64,000 nucleotides of DNA. It comes from Nereocystis luetkeana. Its lineage: Eukaryota; Sar; Phaeophyceae; Laminariales; Laminariaceae. The position numbers and the translations under genes are program-made. The stretch is from NCBI GenBank assembly GCA_031213475.1, contig JARUPZ010000018.1, forward strand, positions 6,485,680 to 6,549,679. The letters are read 5' to 3'. The notes under the pieces are model-generated. The model had not been told where the DNA came from and did no database searches. It was given only the letters and a program-made list of their open reading frames with translations. Every line of letters begins with the position of its first letter. The first letter of the stretch is position 1. Positions 24,085 through 37,551 of the stretch are shown one piece after another.

Positions 24085-24774
24085 GTGGGGACACCAGCCG
24101 GATTATTTATGTGGGTATCCTGCCCCCCTCCCAAGAGTCTTCGTTCCTTGCTACGAGTAACCGGCTTCGAACAAAGGCGCGAAGCGAAACAAAATGTTCC
24201 CTCCCATGGAACGATCAGTCATTACTGGGAGTTACTGGGGGTCTTGGGTAACCACGAACTACAACCACGGCAGAAAAACAAGGCCGGGTCACGACATGCG
24301 GCGACCAGTATTGGTACGAAGACTCGACTACGTATCTTCAAGGATCCACAACGACCATCCTCCTACTCGTGGACTAGCACCTACCTAGGATACAGTACTA
24401 CCACCAACCTCCAGCCCACAGTAGATACGACGTGGGGACACCAGCCGGATTAATTATGTGGGTATCCTCCCCCCCTCCCAAGAGCCTTCGTTCCTTGCTA
24501 CGAGTAACCGCTCTCGAAGGCGCGAAGCGCAACAAAATGTTTCCTCCCATGGAACGATCAGTCTTCACTGGGAGTTACTGGGGGTCTTGGGTAACCACGA
24601 ACTACAACCACGGCAGAAATTCAAGGCCGGGTCACGACATGCGGCGACCAGTACTGGTACGAAGACTCGACTACGTATCTTCAAGGATCCACAACGACCA
24701 TGCTCCTACTCGTGGACTAGCACCTACCTAGGATACAGTACTACCACCAACCTCCAGCCCACAGTAGATACGAC

Positions 24775-25117
24775 GTGGGGACACCAGCCGGATTAATTAT
24801 GTGGGTATCCTCCCCCCCTCTCAAGAGCCTTCGTTCCTTGCTACGAGTAACCGGTCTCGAAGGCGCGAAGCGAAACAAAATGTTCCCTCTCATGGAACGA
24901 TCAGTCATCACTGGGAGTTACTGGGGGTCTTGGGTAACCACGAACTACAACCACGGCAGAAATTCAAGGCCGGGCCACGACATGCGGCGACCAGTACTGG
25001 TACGAAGACTCGACTACGTATCTTCAAGGATCCACAACGACCATCCTCCTACTCGTGGACTAGCACCTACCTAGGATACAGTACTACCACCAACCTCCAG
25101 CCCACAGTAGATACGAC
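24775..25117 (+). repeat. Recombinant monomer (21674 type joined to 22017 type)
   Basis: The 5' part has CCCTCTCAAG (T at 24821) and the short A-tract (24858-24863), as in unit 21674. The 3' part has TCCCTCTCATGG (T at 24890) and CGGGCCACGAC, as in unit 22017, which itself has A7 and CCCTCCCAAG. The switch therefore lies between 24861 and 24890. One monomer equivalent (348 bp) was lost relative to the first 9-mer copy. Confidence 0.9.
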
Positions 25118-26154
25118 GTGGGGACACCAGCCGGATTAATTATGTGGGTATCCTCCCCCCCTCTCAAGAGCCTTCGTTCCTTGCTACGAGTAACCGGTCT
25201 CGAAGGCGCGAAGCGAAACAAAATGTTCCCTCCCATGGAACGATCAGTCATCACTGGGAGTTACTGGGGGTCTTGGGTAACCACGAACTACAACCACGGC
25301 AGAAATTCAAGGCCGGGTCACGACATGCGGCGACCAGTACTGGTACGAAGACTCGACTACGTATCTTCAAGGATCCACAACGACCATCCTCCTACTCGTG
25401 GACTAGCACCTACCTAGGATACAGTACTACCACCAACCTCCAGCCCACAGTAGATACGACGTGGGGACACCAGCCGGATTTTTTATGTGGGTATCCTCCC
25501 CCCCTCCCAAGAGCCTTCGTTCCTTGCTACGAGTAACCGGTCTCGATAAAAGGCGCGAAGCGAAACAAAATGTTCCCTCCCATGGAACGATCAGTCATCA
25601 CTGGGAGTTACTGGGGGTCTTGGGTAACCACGAACTACAACCACGGCAGAAATTCAAGGCCGGGTCACGACATGCGGCGACCAGTACTGGTACGAAGACT
25701 CGACTACGTATCTTCAAGGATCCACAACGACCATCCTCCTACTCGTGGACTAGCACCTACCTAGGATACAGTACTACCACCAACCTCCAGCCCACAGTAG
25801 ATACGACGTGGGGACACCAGCCGGATTAATTATGTGGGTATCCTCCCCCCCTCCCAAGAGCCTTCGTTCCTTGCTACGAGTAACCGGTCTCGATAAAAGG
25901 CGCGAAGCGAAACAAAATGTTCCCTCCCATGGAACGATCAGTCATCACTGGGAGTTACTGGGGGTCTTGGGTAACCACGAACTACAACCACGGCAGAAAT
26001 TCAAGGCCGGGTCACGACATGCGGCGACCAGTACTGGTACGAAGACTCGACTACGTATCTTCAAGGATCCACAACGACCATCCTCCTACTCGTGGACTAG
26101 CACCTACCTAGGATACAGTACTACCACCAACCTCCAGCCCACAGTAGATACGAC

Positions 26155-26502
26155 GTGGGGACACCAGCCGGATTAATTATGTGGGTATCCTCCCCCCCTC
26201 CCAAGAGCCTTCGTTCCTTGCTACGAGTAACCGGTCTCGAAAAAATGGCGCGAAGCGAAACAAAATGTTCCCTCCCATGGAACGATCAGTCATCACTGGG
26301 AGTTACTGGGGGTCTTGGGTAACCACGAATTACAACCACGGCAGAAATTCAAGGCCGGGTCACGACATGCGGCGACCAGTACTGGTACGAAGACTCGACT
26401 ACGTATCTTCAAGGATCCACAACGACCATCCTCCTACTCGTGGACTAGCACCTACCTAGGATACAGTACTACCACCAACCTCCAGCCCACAGTAGATACA
26501 AC
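26155..26502 (+). repeat. Single 348-bp monomer, first A6T form
   Basis: This is the first unit from the left with TCGAAAAAATGGCG, the form that is common in the right half of the window. It also has GAATTACAACC and ends in ATACAACG. It sits between the 3101-bp and 2417-bp HOR blocks. Confidence 0.85.
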
Positions 26503-29500
26503 GTGGGGACACCAGCCGGATTAATTATGTGGGTATCCTCCCCCCCTCCCAAGAGCCTTCGTTCCTTGCTACGAGTAACCGGCTTCGAACAAAGGCGCGA
26601 AGCGAAACAAAATGTTCCCTCCCATGGAACGATCAGTCATCACTGGGAGTTACTGGGGGTCTTGGGTAACCACGAACTACAACCACGGCAGAAAAACAAG
26701 GCCGGGTCACGACATGCGGCGACCAGTATTGGTACGAAGACTCGACTACGTATCTTCAAGGATCCACAACGACCATCCTCCTACTCGTGGACTAGCACCT
26801 ACCTAGGATACAGTACTACCACCAACCTCCAGCCCACAGTAGATACGACGTGGGGACACCAGCCGGATTAATTATGTGGGTATCCTCCCCCCCTCCCAAG
26901 AGCCTTCGTTCCTTGCTACGAGTAACCGCTCTCGAAGGCGCGAAGCGCAACAAAATGTTTCCTCCCATGGAACGATCAGTCTTCACTGGGAGTTTCTGGG
27001 GGTCTTGGGTAACCACGAACTACAACCACGGCAGAAAAACAAGGCCGGGTCACGACATGCGGCGACCAGTATTGGTACGAAGACTCGACTACGTATCTTC
27101 AAGGATCCACAACGACCATCCTCCTACTCGTGGACTAGCACCTACCTAGGATACAGTACTACCACCAACCTCCAGCCCACAGTAGATACGACGTGGGGAC
27201 ACCAGCCGGATTAATTATGTGGGTATCCTCCCCCCCTCCCAAGAGCCTTCGTTCCTTGCTACGAGTAACCGCTCTCGAAGGCGCGAAGCGCAACAAAATG
27301 TTTCCTCCCATGGAACGATCAGTCTTCACTGGGAGTTTCTGGGGGTCTTGGGTAACCACGAACTACAACCACGGCAGAAATTCAAGGCCGGGTCACGACA
27401 TGCGGCGACCAGTATTGGTACGAAGACTCGACTACGTATCTTCAAGGATCCACAACGACCATCCTCCTACTCGTGGACTAGCACCTACCTAGGATACAGT
27501 ACTACCACCAACCTCCAGCCCACAGTAGATACGACGTGGGGACACCAGCCGGATTAATTATGTGGGTATCCTCCCCCCCTCTCAAGAGCCTTCGTTCCTT
27601 GCTACGAGTAACCGCTCTCGAAGGCGCGAAGCGAAACAAAATGTTCCCTCCCATGGCACGATCAGTCATCACTGGGAGTTACTGGGGGTCTTGGGTAACC
27701 ACGAACTACAACCACGGCAGAAATTCAAGGCCGGGTCACGACATGCGGCGACCAGTACTGGTACGAAGACTCGACTACGTATCGTCAAGGATCCACAACG
27801 ACCATCCTCCTACTCGTGGACTAGCACCTACCTAGGATACAGTACTACCACCAACCTCCAGCCCACAGTAGATACGACGTGGGGACACCAGCCGGATTAT
27901 TTATGTGGGTATCCTCCCCCCCTCCCAAGAGCCTTCGTTCCTTGCTACGAGTAACCGGTCTCGATAAAAGGCGCGAAGCGAAACAAAATGTTCCCTCCCA
28001 TGGAACGATCAGTCATCACTGGGAGTTACTGGGGGTCTTGGGTAACCACGAACTACAACCACGGCAGAAATTCAAGGCCGGGTCACGACATGCGGCGACC
28101 AGTACTGGTACGAAGACTCGACTACGTATCTTCAAGGATCCACAACGACCATCCTCCTACTCGTGGACTAGCACCTACCTAGGATACAGTACTACCACCA
28201 ACCTCCAGCCCACAGTAGATACGACGTGGGGACACCAGCCGGATTAATTATGTGGGTATCCTCCCCCCCTCCCAAGAGCCTTCGTTCCTTGCTACGAGTA
28301 ACCGGTCTCGAAAAAAGGCGCGAAGCGAAACAAAATGTTCCCTCCCATGGAACGATCAGTCATCACTGGGAGTTACTGGGGGTCTTGGGTAACCACGAAC
28401 TACAACCACGGCAGAAATTCAAGGCCGGGTCACGACATGCGGCGACCAGTACTGGTACGAAGACTCGACTACGTATCTTCAAGGATCCACAACGACCATC
28501 CTCCTACTCGTGGACTAGCACCTACCTAGGATACAGTACTACCACCAACCTCCAGCCCACAGTAGATACGACGTGGGGACACCAGCCGGATTAATTATGT
28601 GGGTATCCTCCCCCCCTCCCAAGAGCCTTCGTTCCTTGCTACGAGTAACCGGTCTCGAAAAAAGGCGGGAAGCGAAACAAAATGTTCCCTCCCATGGAAC
28701 GATCAGTCATCACTGGGAGTCACTGGGGGTCTTGGGTAACCACGAATTACAACCACGGCAGAAATTCAAGGCCGGGTCACGACATGCGGCGACCAGTACT
28801 GGTACGAAGACTCGACTACGTATCTTCAAGGATCCACAACGACCATCCTCCTACTCGTGGACTAGCACCTACCTAGGATACAGTACTACCACCAACCTCC
28901 AGCCCACAGTAGATACGACGTGGGGACACCAGCCGGATTAATTATGTGGGTATCCTCCCCCCCTCCCAAGAGCCTTCGTTCCTTGCTACGAGTAACCGGC
29001 TTCGAACAAAGGCGCGAAGCGAAACAAAATGTTCCCTCCCATGGAACGATCAGTCATCACTGGGAGTTACTGGGGGTCTTGGGTAACCACGAACTACAAC
29101 CACGGCAGAAATTCAAGGCCGGGTCACGACATGCGGCGACCAGTATTGGTACGAAGACTCGACTACGTATCTTCAAGGATCCACAACGACCATCCTCCTA
29201 CTCGTGGACTAGCACCTACCTAGGATACAGTACTACCACCAACCTCCAGCCCACAGTAGATACGACGTGGGGACACCAGCCGGATTAATTATGTGGGTAT
29301 CCTCCCCCCCTCCCAAGAGCCTTCGTTCCTTGCTACGAGTAACCGCTCTCGAAGGCGCGAAGCGCAACAAAATGTTTCCTCCCATGGAACGATCAGTCTT
29401 CACTGGGAGTTTCTGGGGGTCTTGGGTAACCACGAACTACAACCACGGCAGAAAAACAAGGCCGGGTCACGACATGCGGCGACCAGTATTGGTACGAAGA

Positions 29501-30985
29501 CTCGACTACGTATCTTCAAGGATCCACAACGACCATCCTCCTACTCGTGGACTAGCACCTACCTAGGATACAGTACTACCACCAACCTCCAGCCCACAGT
29601 AGATACGACGTGGGGACACCAGCCGGATTAATTATGTGGGTATCCTCCCCCCCTCCCAAGAGCCTTCGTTCCTTGCTACGAGTAACCGCTCTCGAAGGCG
29701 CGAAGCGCAACAAAATGTTTCCTCCCATGGAACGATCAGTCTTCACTGGGAGTTTCTGGGGGTCTTGGGTAACCACGAACTACAACCACGGCAGAAATTC
29801 AAGGCCGGGTCACGACATGCGGCGACCAGTATTGGTACGAAGACTCGACTACGTATCTTCAAGGATCCACAACGACCATCCTCCTACTCGTGGACTAGCA
29901 CCTACCTAGGATACAGTACTACCACCAACCTCCAGCCCACAGTAGATACGACGTGGGGACACCAGCCGGATTAAATGTGTGGGTATCCTCCCCCCCTCTC
30001 AAGAGCCTTCGTTCCTTGCTACGAGTAACCGCTCTCGAAGGCGCGAAGCGAAACAAAATGTTCCCTCCCATGGCACGATCAGTCATCACTGGGAGTTACT
30101 GGGGGTCTTGGGTAACCACGAACTACAACCACGGCAGAAATTCAAGGCCGGGTCACGACATGCGGCGACCAGTACTGGTACGAAGACTCGACTACGTATC
30201 TTCAAGGATCCACAACGACCATCCTCCTACTCGTGGACTAGCACCTACCTAGGATACAGTACTACCACCAACCTCCAGCCCACAGTAGATACAACGTGGG
30301 GACACCAGCCGGATTAATTATGTGGGTATCCTCCCCCCCTCCCAAGAGCCTTCGTTCCTTGCTACGAGTAACCGGCTTCGAACAAAGGCGCGAAGCGAAA
30401 CAAAATGTTCCCTCCCATGGAACGATCAGTCATCACTGGGAGTTACTGGGGGTCTTGGGTAACCACGAACTACAACCACGGCAGAAAAACAAGGCCGGGT
30501 CACGACATGCGGCGACCAGTATTGGTACGAAGACTCGACTACGTATCTTCAAGGATCCACAACGACCATCCTCCTACTCGTGGACTAGCACCTACCTAGG
30601 ATACAGTACTACCACCAACCTCCAGCCCACAGTAGATACGACGTGGGGACACCAGCCGGATTAATTATGTGGGTATCCTCCCCCCCTCCCAAGAGCCTTC
30701 GTTCCTTGCTACGAGTAACCGCTCTCGAAGGCGCGAAGCGCAACAAAATGTTTCCTCCCATGGAACGATCAGTCTTCACTGGGAGTTTCTGGGGGTCTTG
30801 GGTAACCACGAACTACAACCACGGCAGAAAAACAAGGCCGGGTCACGACATGCGGCGACCAGTATTGGTACGAAGACTCGACTACGTATCTTCAAGGATC
30901 CACAACGACCATTCTTCTACTCGTGGACTAGCACCTACCTAGGATACAGTACTACCACCAACCTCCAGCCCACAGTAGATACGAC
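26503..30985 (+). repeat. 7-monomer HOR, 2417 bp, with two partial extra copies
   Basis: Copy 1 has units 26503, 26850, 27193, 27536, 27879, 28226, 28573. Copy 2 repeats the first four (28920, 29267, 29610, 29953). Copy 3 repeats the first two (30296, 30643). Markers are CTTCGAACAAAGG in unit 1, AGTTTCTGG with AGAAAAACAAGG in unit 2, AGTTTCTGG without it in unit 3 and CCATGGCACG in unit 4. Private changes are TATCGTCAAGG (27536), GGCGGGAAGCG and GAGTCACTGG (28573), ATTAAATGTG (29953) and CATTCTTCTAC (30643). Shrinking copies suggest repeated exchanges from one side. Confidence 0.88.
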
Positions 30986-33900
30986 GTGGGGACACCAGCC
31001 GGATTATTTATGTGGGTATCCTCCCCCCCTCCCAAGAGCCTTCGTTCCTTGCTACGAGTAACCGGTCTCGAAAAAATGGCGCGAAGCGAAACAAAATGTT
31101 CTCTCTCATGGAACGATCAGTCATCACTGGGAGTTACTGGGGGTCTTGGGTAACCACGAACTACAACCACGGCAGAAATTCAAGGCCGGGTCACGACATG
31201 CGGCGACCAGTACTGGTACGAAGACTCGACTACGTATCTTCAAGGATCCACAACGACCATCCTCCTACTCGTGGACTAGCACCTACCTAGGATACAGTAC
31301 TACCACCAACCTCCAGCACACAGTAGATACGACGTGGGGACACCAGCCGGATTAATTATGTGGGTATCCTCCCCCCCTCCCAAGAGCCTTCGTTCCTGTC
31401 TACGAGTAACCGCTCTCGAAGGCGCGAAGCGCAACAAAATGTTTCCTCCCATGGAACGATCAGTCTTCACTGGGAGTTTCTGGGGGTCTTGGGTAACCAC
31501 GAACTACAACCACGGCAGAAATTCAAGGCCGGGTCACGACATGCGGCGACCAGTACTGGTACGAAGACTCGACTACGTATCTTCAAGGATCCACAACGAC
31601 CATCCTCCTACTCGTGGACTAGCACCTACCTAGGATACAGTACTACCACCAACCTCCAGCCCACAGTAGATACAACGTGGGGACACCAGCCGGATTAATT
31701 ATGTGGGTATCCTCCCCCCCTCCCAAGAGCCTTCGTTCCTTGCTACGAGTAACCGGCTTCGAACAAAGGCGCGAAGCGAAACAAAATGTTCCCTCCCATG
31801 AAACGATCAGTCATCACTGGGAGTTACTGGGGGTCTTGGGTATCCACGAACTACAACCACGGCAAAAATTCAAGGCCGGGTCACGACATGCGGCGACCAG
31901 TACTGGTACGAAGACTCGACTACGTATCTTCAAGGATCCACAACGACCATCCTCCTACTCGTGGACTAGCACCTACCTAGGATACAGTACTACCACCAAC
32001 CTCCAGCCCACAGTAGATACGACGTGGGGACACCAGCCGGATTATTTATGTGGGTATCCTCCCCCCCTCCCAAGAGCCTTCGTTCCTTGCTACGAGTAAC
32101 CGGTCTCGAGAAAATGGCGCGAAGCGAAACGAAATGTTCTCTCTCATGGAACGAGCAGTCATCACTGGGAGTTACTGGGGGTCTTGGGTAACCACGAACT
32201 ACAACCACGGCAGAAATTCAAGGCCGGGTCACGACATGCGGCGACCAGTATTGGTACGAAGACTCGACTACGTATCTTCAAGGATCCACAACGACCATCC
32301 TCCTACTCGTGGACTAGCACCTACCTAGGATACAGTACTACCACCAACCTCCAGCCCACAGTAGATACGACGTGGGGACACCAGCCGGATTATTTATGTG
32401 GGTATCCTCCCCCCCTCCCAAGAGCCTTCGTTCCTTGCTACGAGTAACCGCTCTCGAAGGCGCGAAGCGCAACAAAATGTTTCCTCACATGGAACGATCA
32501 GTCTTCACTGGGGTTTACTGGGGGTCTTGGGTAACCACGAACTACAACCACGGCAGAAATTCAAGGCCGGGTCACGCCATGCGGCGACCAGTACTGGTAC
32601 GAAGACTCGACTACGTATCTTCAAGGATCCACAACGACCATCCTTCTACTCGTGGACTAGCACCTACCTAGGATACAGTACTACCACCAACCTCCAGCCC
32701 ACAGTAGATACGACGTGGGGACACCAGCCGGATTAATTATGTGGGTATCCTCCCCCCCTCCCAAGAGCCTTCGTTCTTTGCTACGAGTAACCGCTCTCGA
32801 AAAAAGGCGCGAAGCGAAACAAATTGTTCCCTCCCATGGAACGATCAGTCATCACTGGGAGTTACTGGGGGTCTTGGGTAACCACGAACTACAACCACGG
32901 CAGAAATTCAAGGCCGGGTCACGACATGCGGCGACCAGTACTGGTACGAAGACTCGACTACGTATCTTCAAGGATCCACAACGACCATCCTCCTACTCGT
33001 GGACTAGCACCTAGCTAAAAGAGTACTACCACCAACCTCCAGCACACAGTAGATACGACGTGGGGACACCAGCCGGATTAATTATGTGGGTATCCTCCCC
33101 CCCTCCCAAGAGCCTTCGTTCCTTGCTACGAGTAACCGGTCTCGAAAAAATGGCGCGAAGCGAAACAAAATGTTCCCTCCCATGGAACGATCAGTCATCA
33201 CTGGGAGTTACTGGGGGTCTTGGGTAACCACGAACTACAACCACGGCAGAAATTCAAGGCCGGGTCACGACATGCGGCGACCAGTACTGGTACGAAGACT
33301 CGACTACGTATCTTCAAGGATCCACAACGACCATCCTCCTACTCGTGGACTAGCACCTACCTAGGATACAGTACTACCACCAACCTCCAGCCCACAGTAG
33401 ATACAACGCGGGGACACCAGCCGGATTAATTATGTGGGTATCCTCCCCCCCTCCCAAGAGCCTTCGTTCCTTGCTACGAGTAACCGGCTTCGAACAAAGG
33501 CGCGAAGCGAAACAAAATGTTCCCTCCCATGGAACGATCAGTCATCACTGGGAGTTACTGGGGGTCTTGGGTAACCACGAACTACAACCACGGCAGAAAT
33601 TCAAGGCCGGGTCACGACATGCGGCGACCAGTACTGGTACGAAGACTCGACTACGTATCTTCAAGGATCCACAACGACCATCCTCCTACTCGTGGACTAG
33701 CACCTACCTAGGATACAGTACTACCACCAACCTCCAGCCCACAGTAGATACGACGTGGGGACACCAGCCGGATTATTTATGTGGGTATCCTCCCCCCCTC
33801 CCAAGAGCCTTCGTTCCTTGCTACGAGTAACCGGTCTCGAAAAAATGGCGCGAAGCGAAACAAAATGTTCTCTCTCATGGAACGATCAGTCATCACTGGG

Positions 33901-36176
33901 AGTTACTGGGGGTCTTGGGTAACCACGAACTACAACCACGGCAGAAATTCAAGGCCGGGTCACGACATGCGGCGACCAGTACTGGTACGAAGACTCGACT
34001 ACGTATCTTCAAGGATCCACAACGACCATCCTCCTACTCGTGGACTAGCACCTAGCTAGGATACAGTACTACCACCAACCTCCAGCACACAGTAGATACG
34101 ACGTGGGGACACCAGCCGGATTAATTATGTGGGTATCCTCCCCCCCTCCCAAGAGCCTTCGTTCCTTGCTACGAGTAACCGCTCTCGAAGGCGCGAAGCG
34201 CAACAAAATGTTTCCTCCCATGGAACGATCAGTCTTCACTGGGAGTTTCTGGGGGTCTTGGGTAACCACGAACTACAACCACGGCAGAAATTCAAGGCCG
34301 GGTCACGACATGCGGCGACCAGTACTGGTACGAAGACTCGACTACGTATCTTCAAGGATCCACAACGACCATCCTCCTACTCGTGGACTAGCACCTACCT
34401 AGGATACAGTACTACCACCAACCTCCAGCCCACAGTAGATACAACGTGGGGACACCAGCCGGATTAATTATGTGGGTATCCTCCCCCCCTCCCAAGAGCC
34501 TTCGTTCCTTGCTACGAGTAACCGGCTTCGAACAAAGGCGCGAAGCGAAACAAAATGTTCCCTCCCATGAAACGATCAGTCATCACTGGGAGTTACTGGG
34601 GGTCTTGGGTATCCACGAACAACAACCACGGCAAAAATTCAAGGCCGGGTCACGACATGCGGCGACCAGTACTGGTACGAAGACTCGACTACGTATCTTC
34701 AAGGATCCACAACGACCATCCTCCTACTCGTGGACTAGCACCTACCTAGGATACAGTACTACCACCAACCTCCAGCCCACAGTAGATACGACGTGGGGAC
34801 ACCAGCCGGATTATTTATGTGGGTATCCTCCCCCCCTCCCAAGAGCCTTCGTTCCTTGCTACGAGTAACCGGTCTCGAGAAAATGGCGCGAAGCGAAACA
34901 AAATGTTCTCTCTCATGGAACGAGCAGTCATCACTGGGAGTTACTGGGGGTCTTGGGTAACCACGAACTACAACCACGGCAGAAATTCAAGGCCGGGTCA
35001 CGACATGCGGCGACCAGTATTGGTACGAAGACTCGACTACGTATCTTCAAGGATCCACAACGACCATCCTCCTACTCGTGGACTAGCACCTACCTAGGAT
35101 ACAGTACTACCACCAACCTCCAGCCCACAGTAGATACGACGTGGGGACACCAGCCGGATTAATTATGTGGGTATCCTCCCCCCCTCCCAAGAGCCTTCGT
35201 TCCTTGCTACGAGTAACCGCTCTCGAAGGCGCGAATCGCAACAAAATGTTTCCTCACATGGAACGATCAGTCTTCACTGGGGTTTACTGGGGGTCTTGGG
35301 TAACCACGAACTACAACCACGGCAGAAATTCAAGGCCGGGTCACGCCATGCGGCGACCAGTACTGGTACGAAGACTCGACTACGTATCTTCAAGGATCCA
35401 CAACGACCATCCTTCTACTCGTGGACTAGCACCTACCTAGGATACAGTACTACCACCAACCTCCAGCCCACAGTAGATACGACGTGGGGACACCAGCCGG
35501 ATTAATTATGTGGGTATCCTCCCCCCCTCCCAAGAGCCTTCGTTCTTTGCTACGAGTAACCGCTCTCGAAAAAAGGCGCGAAGCGAAACAAATTGTTCCC
35601 TCCCATGGAACGATCAGTCATCACTGGGAGTTACTGGGGGTCTTGGGTAACCACGAACTACAACCACGGCAGAAATTCAAGGCCGGGTCACGACATGCGG
35701 CGACCAGTACTGGTACGAAGACTCGACCACGTATCTTCAAGGATCCACAACGACCATGCTCCTACTCGTGGACTAGCACCTACCTAGGATACAGTACTAC
35801 CACCAACCTCCAGCCCACAGTAGATACGACGTGGGGACACCAGCCGGATTAATTATGTGGGTATCCTCCCCCCCTCCCAAGAGCCTTCGTTCCTTGCTAC
35901 GAGTAACCGGTCTCGAAAAAATGGCGCGAAGCGAAACAAAATGTTCCCTCTCATGGAACGATCAGTCATCACTGGGAGTTACTGGGGGTCTTGGGTAACC
36001 ACGAACTACAACCACGGCAGAAATTCAAGGCCGGGTCACGACATGCGGCGACCAGTACTGGTACGAAGACTCGACTACGTATCTTCAAGGATCCACAACG
36101 ACCATCCTCCTACTCGTGGACTAGCACCTAGCTAAAAGAGTACTACCACCAACCTCCAGCACACAGTAGATACGAC
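30986..36176 (+). repeat. 8-monomer HOR, 2769 bp, about 1.9 copies
   Basis: Copy 1 has units 30986, 31334, 31677, 32024, 32372, 32715, 33060, 33408. Copy 2 has 33755, 34103, 34446, 34793, 35141, 35484, 35831, with an exact 2769-bp offset through 35484. Markers are TTCTCTCTC, AGTTTCTGG, CCATGAAACG with GGCAAAAATTC, CGAGAAAATGG with GAACGAGCAG, CCTCACATGG with CACGCCATG, and TTCTTTGC with AAATTGTTCC. This is the most diverged stretch of monomers in the window. In unit 6 and 7 the copies differ in which unit carries the CTAGCTAAAAGAG end: 32715 in copy 1 and 35831 in copy 2. Confidence 0.9.
32715..33059 (+). repeat. 345-bp monomer with rewritten 3' end, probable recombinant
   Basis: The 5' part (TTCTTTGC, ACCGCTCTCG, AAATTGTTCC) matches unit 35484. 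The 3' part (CACCTAGCTAAAAGAG at about 33009, CAGCACACAG) matches unit 35831, not 35484. The simplest reading is a hybrid of the two types, by crossover or conversion between about 32830 and 33009. Length is 347 minus 2 bp from the altered CTAG region. Confidence 0.7.
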
Positions 36177-37208
36177 GTGGGGACACCAGCCGGATTAATT
36201 ATGTGGGTATCCTCCCCCCCTCCCAAGAGCCTTCGTTCCTTGCTACGAGTAACCGGTCTCGAAGGCGCGAAGCGAAACAAAATGTTTCCTCCCATGGAAC
36301 GATCAGTCTTCACTGGGAGTTTCTGGGGGTCTTGGGTAACCACGAACTACAACCACGGCAGAAATTCAAGGCCGGGTCACGACATGCGGCGACCAGTACT
36401 GGTACGAAGACTCGACTACGTATCTTCAAGGATCCACAACGACCATTCTTCTACTCGTGGACTAGCACCTACCTAGGATACAGTACTACCACCAACCTCC
36501 AGCCCACAGTAGATACGACGTGGGGACACCAGCCGGATTAATTATGTGGGTATCCTCCCCCCCTCCCAAGAGCCTTCGTTCCTTGCTACGAGTAACCGGT
36601 CTCGAAAAAATGGCGCGAAGCGAAACAAAATGTTCCCTCTCATGGAACGATCAGTCATCACTGGGAGTTACTGGGGGTCTTGGGTAACCACGAACTACAA
36701 CCACGGCAGAAATTCAAGGCCGGGTCACGACATGCGGCGACCAGTACTGGTACGAAGACTCGACTACGTATCTTCAAGGATCCACAACGACCATCCTCCT
36801 ACTCGTGGACTAGCACCTAGCTAAAAGAGTACTACCACCAACCTCCAGCACACAGTAGATACGACGTGGGGACACCAGCCGGATTAATTATGTGGGTATC
36901 CTCCCCCCCTCCCAAGAGCCTTCGTTCCTTGCTACGAGTAACCGGTCTCGAAGGCGCGAAGCGAAACAAAATGTTTCCTCCCATGGAACGATCAGTCTTC
37001 ACTGGGAGTTTCTGGGGGTCTTGGGTAACCACGAACTACAACCACGGCAGAAATTCAAGGCCGGGTCACGACATGCGGCGACCAGTACTGGTACGAAGAC
37101 TCGACTACGTATCTTCAAGGATCCACAACGACCATTCTTCTACTCGTGGACTAGCACCTACCTAGGATACAGTACTACCACCAACCTCCAGCGCACAGTA
37201 GATACGAC
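35831..37208 (+). repeat. 2-monomer HOR, two copies of 689 bp
   Basis: Units 35831 and 36177 repeat as 36520 and 36866. Unit 1 (346 bp) has A6T, TCCCTCTCATGG, the CTAGCTAAAAGAG end and CAGCACACAG. Unit 2 (343 bp) has GCGAAACAAAATG, GTTTCCTCC, GTCTTCACTG, AGTTTCTGG and CATTCTTCTAC. The only difference I saw is CAGCGCACAG at the end of 36866. Confidence 0.92.
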
Positions 37209-37551
37209 GTGGGGACACCAGCCGGATTAATTATGTGGGTATCCTCCCCCCCTCCCAACAGCCTTCGTTCCTTGCTACAAGTAACCGGACTCGAAGGCGC
37301 GAAGCGAAACAAAATGTTCCCTCCCATGGAACGATCAGTCATCACTGGGAGTTACTGGGGGTCTTGGGTAACCACGAACTACAACCACGGCAGAAATTCA
37401 AGGCCGGGTCACGACATGCGGCGACCAGTACTGGTACGAAGACTCGACTACGTATCTTCAAGGATCCACAACGACCATCCTCCTACTCGTGGACTAGCAC
37501 CTACCTAGGATACAGTACTACCACCAACCTCCAGCCCACAGTAGATACGAC
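37209..37551 (+). repeat. Single monomer between HOR blocks
   Basis: This 343-bp unit has three private or rare changes close together: CCCAACAGCC, GCTACAAGTAACC and CCGGACTCG. It separates the 689-bp and 686-bp two-monomer blocks. Confidence 0.85.

Larger units (their letters stand above)
20648..26154 (+). repeat. 9-monomer HOR (3101 bp) and a shortened second copy (2406 bp)
   Basis: Copy 1 has units 20648, 20984, 21331, 21674, 22017, 22365, 22708, 23055, 23402. Copy 2 has 23749, 24085, 24432, 24775, 25118, 25461, 25808. The offset is 3101 bp for the first units and 2753 bp from 25118 onward, because units 21674 and 22017 of copy 1 correspond to the single recombinant unit 24775. The unit matching 23402 is absent. 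Markers are an 11-bp deletion, CTTCGAACAAAGG with AGAAAAACAAGG, GCTCTCG with CATGCTCC, CCCTCTCAAG and TCGATAAAAGG. Copy differences include ACTGCGAG and TACGACCAACC, only in copy 1. Confidence 0.92.

Noticed and set aside
26581-26592. RNA polymerase III B-box-like GGCTTCGAAC in the 20984-type units
   Set aside because: Only a partial match, found in one subfamily, with no A-box or tRNA fold around it. No tRNA or SINE is supported.
26816-27016. - strand frames of 66-72 codons (also 27159, 29233, 31990, 34759, 36143 and others)
   Set aside because: They exist only because subfamily substitutions remove a stop on the opposite strand; they follow the subfamily pattern and not any gene.
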